Below are positions 4,732 to 10,194 of a DNA stretch of 10,194 nucleotides, piece after piece; position 1 is the stretch's first letter, and each line of letters begins with the position of its first letter. The stretch is from Anaerolineae bacterium (GTDB lineage Bacteria; Chloroflexota; Anaerolineae; JAAYZQ01): positions 1 through 10,194 of the forward strand of contig JAFGOG010000093.1 in NCBI GenBank assembly GCA_016926595.1, in the 5' to 3' direction. The translations under genes were made by a program, and so were the position numbers. The notes below the pieces were generated by a model. It was not told the origin of the DNA, did no database searches, and worked only from the letters and a program-made list of their open reading frames with translations.

Positions 4732-6672
4732 CTAGGGCTGGGGGGTGGGGATCCCTTTACTGCGCGCCATCTCCTGGCTTTGTTTCCTGTTGAGCGCAGT
4801 CTCCCAGGCGAAGTATTGGTCCAGCTTTTCCAGTGGATAGATCTGGCGCATCGCGTCCCACCAGAGCAGTCCGTCGGTCCGCTCATAGTGCCAATACTCG
4901 GTGCCGTTACTATGTAGATGCCAATCATAATCGCCTTTGATGGAGTATGTGGCGATCCGCTCCCAACCGTGGCGCTTGGCAATCGCTGTAACATCGACAT
5001 AATAACCACCTGGTACCCGTGATCGTTTGCCGCCGGCAGCATAGGCTTCTGGATCTTCTGTTTTCACAACGCGCCACCAGAATTGCCAGGGAGCCTCTTT
5101 CATCGGCTCTCCCTGGGTACCATTCTGATTGGCTGTTCGGAGGTAAATCCGCCAATAGATGTTTTGCCCCACGTCCTCCCGGACGATTACCTGCTGATCG
5201 ACGCCGTCGGGTGCAAGAAACTCAAAATCCAGATCCAAGGCCCGGCCTGTCTTGTGCCAACTCAGGTAGCCATAGTCGTGGATGAAATCCTGCGAACCCA
5301 ACTTTTCGATCGGCCGCCACGAGCCCTTGGTGTTGCCCAGATAATCCCAACCGCTGGCTTTGATCACCTCTGCCTGCCAGGCGACAAGGGAAGGCAGGAC
5401 CAGGTCGTTGACCAGAATGGGGTAACCAAAAGCCTGGATGCTGGGCACTTGGACCACTTGGGCTAGCGCGCCGGGCGCCAGGGTAGGGGACGGCGTTGCC
5501 GTCTGAATCTCAGGCGGCAGCTGGGCTCGCAGGCGCTCGAGGGGAACAACCTGGGCAGGAGCTGGCGCTGGGTGGCGATCATCCCAGTCAGCTTCGGTCA
5601 GTCGCACCGGCTTGTCCCGGACCGCATAGTAGAGGTGATAGTCGCCCGGGCGATAGGGGTCGTATGTCTCAAAGGGTGGGCCCGGGTCGTAAGCGGTCCA
5701 CACTAGCCGGCCCTCTACGTTCCAGGCCGGGTCCAAGTCAGGCCAGGGGTTGTCGGTCAGTTGCTGGGGTGCGCCACCTGTTGCTGGCATCTCATAGATC
5801 TCAGCGTTGCGGTTACCTGTTGTGGCATCCGTATCGCGCCACGAGACAAAAGCCAGGGATTCGCCGTCAGGATTCCAGGCTGGGCTCTCGTCGTCGGCAG
5901 GATTCTGCGTCAGATTCTGTGCATCGCCGCCCGCTGCCGGCACCAGGTAGACCTCCTTGTTACCATCGCGCCAGGAGGTAAAGGCGATCAACTGCACGCC
6001 TGTGCCGCCGCCAGGCGGCGTGGGACTCCAGGCAGGGCCATAGTCGCCGGCCTCGTTTTCAGTCAGGCGGCGGGGCTGCCCGCCTGTTGCCGGCATGGTG
6101 TAGATCTCGAGGTTGCCGTCTCGGTAGCTCTCGAAGGCGATTTGGGTTCCGTCTGGGCTCCAGGCTGGCGCCCCGTCGTAGGCCAGGTCGTCGGTCAGGC
6201 GGGTCAGCGCCCCGCTGGTCAGGTCGAGAAGATAGATCTCCCAATTGCCGTCGCGGTGCGACTCAAAGGCCAAAGCGCTCCCATCGGGCCGCCATGCCGG
6301 ATATCGATCCTCGGCTGGATGGCGGGTCAGGTTGGTCAGCTCATTGCTCAAAGTGTCGAGCAGATAGATCTCGGCATTACCGTCGCGGGTTGTCTCAAAA
6401 GCGATCAGGTTAGCGCCGGGCAACGGCGTCGGCGTTGGGGTTGGGGGCGGAGTAGGTGTGAAGGTGGGTGCCGGCGTGGGTGTCCGGGTGGCTGTCGCCG
6501 TGGGTGATAATGTGGCAGTGGGCGTGGCGGTTTGTGTTAGGACAAGGGCCGATGCTGTCGCGGTCGGGGTCTGCGCACAACCAGACAACGGCAGCAGGCA
6601 CGATACAACTAGCAGCAGGCAGCATGGGATAGGGGGTAAGGCGGAGTGAATGCGCTTACGAATCACTTCCAC
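4732..6672 (-). CDS. Lipoprotein with PD40/TolB-like propeller fused to M15-type D-Ala-D-Ala peptidase domain
   Basis: Predicted extracytoplasmic lipoprotein of 646 residues. A basic N-terminus and hydrophobic stretch end in the lipobox LSGC (Cys32). A Pro/Thr-rich linker (33-86) is followed by five PD40-type repeats (87-306; FESxRDGNxEIY and PAWSPDG motifs) and one degenerate repeat to about 361. After a second Pro-rich spacer, a C-terminal domain (about 411-610) carries the M15 zinc-peptidase signature: H473-xx-G476-x-A478-x-D480 (SWHKTGRALD) and E592-xx-H595 (TEYWHYE). Both spacings equal those of VanX (His116/Asp123, Glu181/His184), so a D-Ala-D-Ala-type carboxypeptidase or dipeptidase activity is likely. 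The two motifs are 115 residues apart instead of 68 in VanX, implying a sizeable insertion. Start is GTG 6672, overlapping the previous gene by 17 bases, with GAGGAGG upstream; GTG 6666 is also possible. The propeller may bind wall polymer or a protein partner. Confidence 0.88.
   Translation of the reverse strand: MEVIRKRIHSALPPIPCCLLLVVSCLLPLSGCAQTPTATASALVLTQTATPTATLSPTATATRTPTPAPTFTPTPPPTPTPTPLPGANLIAFETTRDGNAEIYLLDTLSNELTNLTRHPAEDRYPAWRPDGSALAFESHRDGNWEIYLLDLTSGALTRLTDDLAYDGAPAWSPDGTQIAFESYRDGNLEIYTMPATGGQPRRLTENEAGDYGPAWSPTPPGGGTGVQLIAFTSWRDGNKEVYLVPAAGGDAQNLTQNPADDESPAWNPDGESLAFVSWRDTDATTGNRNAEIYEMPATGGAPQQLTDNPWPDLDPAWNVEGRLVWTAYDPGPPFETYDPYRPGDYHLYYAVRDKPVRLTEADWDDRHPAPAPAQVVPLERLRAQLPPEIQTATPSPTLAPGALAQVVQVPSIQAFGYPILVNDLVLPSLVAWQAEVIKASGWDYLGNTKGSWRPIEKLGSQDFIHDYGYLSWHKTGRALDLDFEFLAPDGVDQQVIVREDVGQNIYWRIYLRTANQNGTQGEPMKEAPWQFWWRVVKTEDPEAYAAGGKRSRVPGGYYVDVTAIAKRHGWERIATYSIKGDYDWHLHSNGTEYWHYERTDGLLWWDAMRQIYPLEKLDQYFAWETALNRKQSQEMARSKGIPTPQP
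5590..6414 (-). repeat. Tandem PD40 propeller repeats inside the lipoprotein gene
   Basis: Five clear repeats and one weak one, mostly 43-49 codons apart, each built as AFES-RDGN-EIY, a TGG or SG turn, LT, then PAWSPDG. The second to fourth copies are closest; the fifth has an insertion (DTDATTGNRN) and the sixth keeps only VWTAYD and YHLYYAV. The DNA copies are clearly diverged, so this is an old protein repeat and not a recent duplication. Confidence 0.85.
6415..6576 (-). repeat. Low-complexity Pro/Thr-coding linker
   Basis: Degenerate short repeats code for a run of TPTPTP and TATATP units (residues 33-86) between the lipidated cysteine and the propeller. This is a flexible stalk holding the domains away from the membrane. 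The plus strand is visibly G/T-biased with repeated GGCGT and GGGTG words, which may make it slippage-prone. Confidence 0.85.
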
Positions 6673-8650
6673 CCGTCTCCTCCTCCGGTTCTGGCGCCCA
6701 CGGCGGCTCAGGCCAGAACGGCTGGGTGGGGTTGAAAAAGTTATACAGCATGTTGCTTACGTCGCGATAGAGCGGTTGGTTGATACCCCAGTTGATCCAG
6801 TCGATGTCCTGCCAAATATAAAAGCTCACCAGGTAGGCGGCCCCTGGAGAAAAGACAATGCCCACTTCGCCGCGGGTGTCACCCCATGGCACGGCATAGC
6901 CGGAAAAGCCATGCTTGTGGGCCAGCTTGACCTCAGCAGGAATGCCTGCCCCCAGCATGTTGCGCAGATCGTTCGAGGCCATAATGTCGATCATTTCCTG
7001 GCAGGCCTGGGGGGTGATGGTGGGATAGATCTTGCGCAATGTGCCCTTGTCATCTATGCACTGGTAGATCATCTCTAGCAGCCTGGCCATCTCTGCTGGC
7101 GTCGCCTTGACACAGCGATCGTAGCGTGGCACCTCACCTGCGGCGGACCGGGTTGAGGCATAGGCGGTCGCGGGTATGAAACCCCAACCGAACCCTGACT
7201 GTGACTGAAGGGAGTCCAACCCGTAGGCCGTCCATATTAGGCCAGGATCCTTTTCCCAATGCTCGACTACCTGGAAGGGAGCGCACAGCCGAAAGTTCGA
7301 CAGGCCTAGCTGCTGCATGGCTGCAGTGACGCGTTGTGCCCCGGCTGTAGCCGACCCGTTGCCCAGAATCGCCATCAACCGGTTGGCGCACGGATTGCAT
7401 GACTCGACCCCCATCATGTCGAGCAGTTCCTGATGGGTCTGCTGGTCAACCACCCCTTCAAAATGGCGGTACACTTCGACCATGATCCCGATCTTGACAA
7501 TGCTCATCCCAGACAGGACATGCTTGGTATTTGAATCGTAGATCACCTGACCTGTGCTGAGATTTTTGACCAGGATGCTGGTCACGCCGGGAAACTCAGC
7601 CAGGCGGGCCTTGAGCGGGGGGATCAGGATATCGGGCTTGAGCGGCGGAGGCGCTACCAGGTCCGGCTCGAAAGTGATCGCCGTTGTGACGCCAGCCCGC
7701 AATGCGCCTTCCACCTGGCGCAGCGCCTTGTCCACGTTGAAGGTCAGGCCTGGGTCGCCGAGGTCAAAAAAGTAAGCGGATGTAGTGGTCAGCGGGCCAT
7801 GGTAATCGGCGAAATGGGGAAATGTCCAAGTCAGCTCGCCGGTGTAGGTGATGCGCGGCGTGCTCTCTATGCCTCCTGTGGTGCTGATCGGTATCGTGGC
7901 CGTGTAGAAGCTGGGTGGGCCAGGTTCCCGTTCCATCGCCGGCCCGAGCGTGTTGAGCATTGCCTTGATCCGGCCTGAGCTTTGATCCGGTTCGATGGTG
8001 GTGACCGGCAGAATAACCTCCCTTTCCAGCGGGTTGTCTGCTCGCTCATTGACCATCTGGGCGGCAGCATCGATGTCGAGCTGGCGTCCAGGCTTGCCCG
8101 GAATGAAGGTCAGGTTTTTTGTGCTGACCATCGGCTCGACAGGTGTCATGTTGTATGTCTCGGCTACCTTGGTCATGAAGCGGGTGGCAGCCTCTGGGTC
8201 GTAGCTCATCCGTAATGGAATGTCCAGCGCAAGCGTTTCGACCTGGCCTTTTAACCAGCGCCAGAAGCCTTTCCAGTAATCATAGTGGTGGCTGGCAGCC
8301 ATTGCCTCATCGACCATCTCTGCTACTGGGATTTCAAATGCCAGATCGTCTGCGGGTGATAGCTTCAGATGCTGATCACGGTATAGCAGCGCAAAATCCC
8401 TGTAATATGGCGCGGCGACGGTTTGCATCACCTCGGCGCGCGCCTGTTCGGGGCTGAGCCAGCCAACCGGCACCCCGGCGACTGTGGCGTTGGGTTGGAT
8501 CAACGCCCGATAGGCGTCGTACTGAGCCCGGTAGCGCTTGTAGGCGTTCCAGCCGAGCAGGCCGGCGCCAGCGATGGCCAGGATCGCGATCGCCAGCACG
8601 CCGAGCCTGATATATCTAGCCCTCTTTATCGCAGAATCTTCTCCAACCAT
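6656..8650 (-). CDS. Membrane-anchored serine hydrolase (class A beta-lactamase/PBP-like) with VanW-type peptidoglycan-binding region
   Basis: Single-pass membrane protein of 664 residues. A transmembrane anchor (about 15-34) leads to a region (about 52-222) with AGVPVGWLSPEQA and FIPGKPGRQLD motifs, like the putative peptidoglycan-binding domain found beside VanW. The catalytic domain (about 340-632) belongs to the penicillin-recognising class A beta-lactamase fold: S383-IV-K386 (SGMSIVKI), S417-C-N419 followed by ANRLM as in SDNTAAN, and K579-H-G581 in place of KTG. It could be a D-Ala-D-Ala carboxypeptidase, endopeptidase or beta-lactamase; no Glu166 equivalent could be assigned by eye. 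All six cysteines (418, 421, 456, 513, 531, 550) lie in the catalytic domain. ATG 8650 is chosen over 8704 because the extra 18 residues are shadow translation of the preceding gene's end; it overlaps that gene by 25 bases. Ends in a Pro/Glu-rich tail. Confidence 0.87.
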   Translation of the reverse strand: MVGEDSAIKRARYIRLGVLAIAILAIAGAGLLGWNAYKRYRAQYDAYRALIQPNATVAGVPVGWLSPEQARAEVMQTVAAPYYRDFALLYRDQHLKLSPADDLAFEIPVAEMVDEAMAASHHYDYWKGFWRWLKGQVETLALDIPLRMSYDPEAATRFMTKVAETYNMTPVEPMVSTKNLTFIPGKPGRQLDIDAAAQMVNERADNPLEREVILPVTTIEPDQSSGRIKAMLNTLGPAMEREPGPPSFYTATIPISTTGGIESTPRITYTGELTWTFPHFADYHGPLTTTSAYFFDLGDPGLTFNVDKALRQVEGALRAGVTTAITFEPDLVAPPPLKPDILIPPLKARLAEFPGVTSILVKNLSTGQVIYDSNTKHVLSGMSIVKIGIMVEVYRHFEGVVDQQTHQELLDMMGVESCNPCANRLMAILGNGSATAGAQRVTAAMQQLGLSNFRLCAPFQVVEHWEKDPGLIWTAYGLDSLQSQSGFGWGFIPATAYASTRSAAGEVPRYDRCVKATPAEMARLLEMIYQCIDDKGTLRKIYPTITPQACQEMIDIMASNDLRNMLGAGIPAEVKLAHKHGFSGYAVPWGDTRGEVGIVFSPGAAYLVSFYIWQDIDWINWGINQPLYRDVSNMLYNFFNPTQPFWPEPPWAPEPEEETGGSDS

Positions 8651-10194
8651 TCCCGTGTCTCGATGGGGCGCATGAATTGGCCGATGTAATAGTCGCCCAG
8701 CCACAATTCGAGGTGCAGGTGCACCTCGCCGTTTGGCCCGTTCAGTGACTCTGGAGTGCCCGAGTTGCCGACCGTGCCGATTACCTGCCCCCGCTTTACC
8801 CTGGCCCCAACCTCTATTCCCGCGGCAATGCTGCCCAGGTGGGCATAGCGCGATACCAGCCCTCCTTCATGCTCGATCCAGACCTGTTGCCCGCGGTAGC
8901 CATCCAGCACCTCAGGAGGAGTGTAGCCCAACCTCTGCGACTCGGCGGCCCACACCTCGGCTTGTGCTGAGGTGAGAGGCTGATAGTCCAACAGGGCGCG
9001 GACGACTATACCATCGGCCACAGCCCGCACTTTTGTGCTCCGATTTACCGTCACCCCCGTGGTAGAAGTGTAAAAGTCGCTTCCTTCGTGGACTCCCAAT
9101 CGGTAGTGACGCGGCGCGCCTGGCGATTGAAACTCTCGGCTGGTAAAGTGCGCGCCGTCAATTGGCATCAACAAGCCGCGCAGGCTTTCCAGCACGACCG
9201 GATCATACGCTTGGCAAACGGTTGATAGTGGCTCACCTTCCACGACCGCCTGCCGTTCCGGCCAGCCGTAGAAATAGAGCGCGTCGCGCCCGGCGAGAAT
9301 GACCTCTTCCGTGTGCCCCGGCCGACTTGAAGGACCAGCCCACAAGGCGCTGACAGCGCGGCGATCGGGAAATTGGTACAACGCCTGCAACTTTCCATCT
9401 TGTGGATCGAGCGCCAACAGGCGGCGGCCGGCACGGTCCAGCACGTACACGGTTGATTCGGTGGCGTGCACCTGGCGAGGGTGCATCAGCGCTACACCCA
9501 CGGCAGGCCGAAAGCCGGTCACTTGCTGCCCGTCAAGATAGCGAAGCAGAATGCCCGTTGGGTTGCTCATGGCCCGGGTCAGTACGTATACGTCTTGGCC
9601 TATGGCGCCGATGTCTACGTCACGGCTTTTCGGTACTGTGGCCCAGGCAGTGCCCTTGCCCTCGCTGTAGAAGCGCCACACCTTCTCATGCGTCGTCTCC
9701 AACAGGTAGCGGCCCGCGCCTGAGCTGGTCAGCGCCACATAGTAGTGATCTGAGGTCTCGCCCGACGGCCGGCCGTAGAGCTCCACACTCCAGGTACTGA
9801 TCCCCGGCTCGTAGCGGTAGACGTCGCCAGCGCGATCCAGAACCAAGAGCGCCGATGGGTCATCTCGGCCAGGCACTGTAGTTAGGTCGAGCGGCTCCAG
9901 GACGCGGACGCCCGCCACGTCGTCACCAGGAGCCAGCAGGACTTTTGGCAGTGCAGGCTCGGCCAGGTCAAAGCCCAGCACACGCCCTCTGTCGAGCAGA
10001 TAGGCGGTGTTGCCGATGACTTCTAGGGCCTGGGGGTGGACAAAGGTGCCATCTGGGTAGCGCCAGACCCCAGTGTTCGCCCTGCCGTCGGTCACTATCC
10101 ACCTGTATTCGGCGCCCGCCTGTGCTGCTTCGGCGCTGACGATCTCTTCGGCAGACGCCAGCACAGCCTGCACGCCGGCCAGGTTCCGCTCGAA
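8626..10194 (-). CDS. Beta-propeller plus M23 (LytM/LysM-type) metallopeptidase, 5' end outside window
   Basis: The frame is open to the right edge (522 codons visible), so the true N-terminus lies outside; a GTG at 10173 is not a convincing start because residues before it continue the same helix. The first 300 or so residues show propeller-like repeats (TAYLLDRGRVLGFD, ALLVLDRAGDVYRYE, VYVLDRAGRRLLALD), resembling NHL or WD-type blades. The C-terminal M23 domain has H369-EGS-D373 (codons 9076-9090), RYAH with His452, and H492-L-H494 (8713-8721), that is every zinc and catalytic position of LytM endopeptidases. It is expected to cut peptidoglycan cross-bridges or stem peptides outside the membrane. 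About 30 residues (LLDYQPLTSAQ to EVLDGYRG) are inserted between core strands of the M23 fold. Numbering counts from the window edge. No anchor or signal is visible in this fragment. Confidence 0.9.
   Translation of the reverse strand, partial: FERNLAGVQAVLASAEEIVSAEAAQAGAEYRWIVTDGRANTGVWRYPDGTFVHPQALEVIGNTAYLLDRGRVLGFDLAEPALPKVLLAPGDDVAGVRVLEPLDLTTVPGRDDPSALLVLDRAGDVYRYEPGISTWSVELYGRPSGETSDHYYVALTSSGAGRYLLETTHEKVWRFYSEGKGTAWATVPKSRDVDIGAIGQDVYVLTRAMSNPTGILLRYLDGQQVTGFRPAVGVALMHPRQVHATESTVYVLDRAGRRLLALDPQDGKLQALYQFPDRRAVSALWAGPSSRPGHTEEVILAGRDALYFYGWPERQAVVEGEPLSTVCQAYDPVVLESLRGLLMPIDGAHFTSREFQSPGAPRHYRLGVHEGSDFYTSTTGVTVNRSTKVRAVADGIVVRALLDYQPLTSAQAEVWAAESQRLGYTPPEVLDGYRGQQVWIEHEGGLVSRYAHLGSIAAGIEVGARVKRGQVIGTVGNSGTPESLNGPNGEVHLHLELWLGDYYIGQFMRPIETREWLEKILR

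Noticed and set aside
4317..5042. Longer 241-residue version of the SCP2 protein
   Set aside because: The extra N-terminal part is out-of-frame translation of the lipoprotein end and the promoter; ATG 4643 has a good ribosome binding site and gives the family length.
5496..6507. Long plus-strand frames (5496-5981 and 5761-6507)
   Set aside because: They are antisense to the PD40 repeats; their apparent repetitiveness mirrors the propeller repeats.
6415..6576. Plus-strand G-rich repeats as a CRISPR or G-quadruplex array
   Set aside because: Units are short and irregular, with no spacers, and are explained by the Pro/Thr linker codons of the lipoprotein.
8651..8704. Upstream ATG start for the serine hydrolase at 8704
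   Set aside because: The added residues are a shadow of the M23 C-terminus and precede a normal anchor; ATG 8650 gives a usual N-terminus.
8704..8726. Inverted repeat GAGGTGCA/TGCACCTC as a regulatory operator
   Set aside because: It encodes the HLHLEL zinc-ligand motif of the M23 domain, so the symmetry is explained by codons for His and Glu.

Overview
The window is a dense stretch of bacterial DNA of moderately high GC. Every gene I can support lies on the minus strand, so gene order runs from high to low coordinates. No tRNA, rRNA, CRISPR array, transposase, integrase or phage gene was seen. A Pro/Thr-linked PD40 lipoprotein, a membrane-anchored serine hydrolase with a VanW-type peptidoglycan-binding region, a propeller-M23 protein and a GH1 enzyme together suggest a Chloroflexota genome of the Anaerolineae/Caldilineae kind. 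That placement is inferred from protein style, not proven.

Right half (4732-10194): three overlapping genes look like a cell-envelope module. In transcription order they are a beta-propeller plus M23 metallopeptidase (5' end outside the window), a membrane-anchored penicillin-recognising serine hydrolase, and a lipoprotein joining a PD40/TolB-like propeller to an M15-type (VanX/VanY-like) zinc peptidase domain. The genes overlap by 25 and 17 bases, so translational coupling is likely. All three products are predicted to act outside the membrane or tethered to it, on peptidoglycan peptides.

Middle (3397-4731): a standalone SCP2 lipid-carrier domain gene has a clear sigma70-type promoter (TTGACG, 17 bases, TATACT). 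It is followed by a 266-base intergenic region rich in inverted repeats, including one 13-bp-stem hairpin. Next comes an unrecognised protein with a helical N-terminal part and an Arg/Pro-rich tail.

Left half (1-3300): a tightly packed run holds 3-hydroxybutyryl-CoA dehydrogenase (hbd), an ABC-2 exporter ATPase, its membrane subunit, and the first 278 codons of a GH1 beta-glycosidase that leaves the window at base 1. Spacings are 17 bases, a 4-base overlap and a 13-base overlap. The most notable item in the window is the envelope-peptidase trio, especially the PD40-M15 fusion and the cysteine-rich active-site region of the serine hydrolase.
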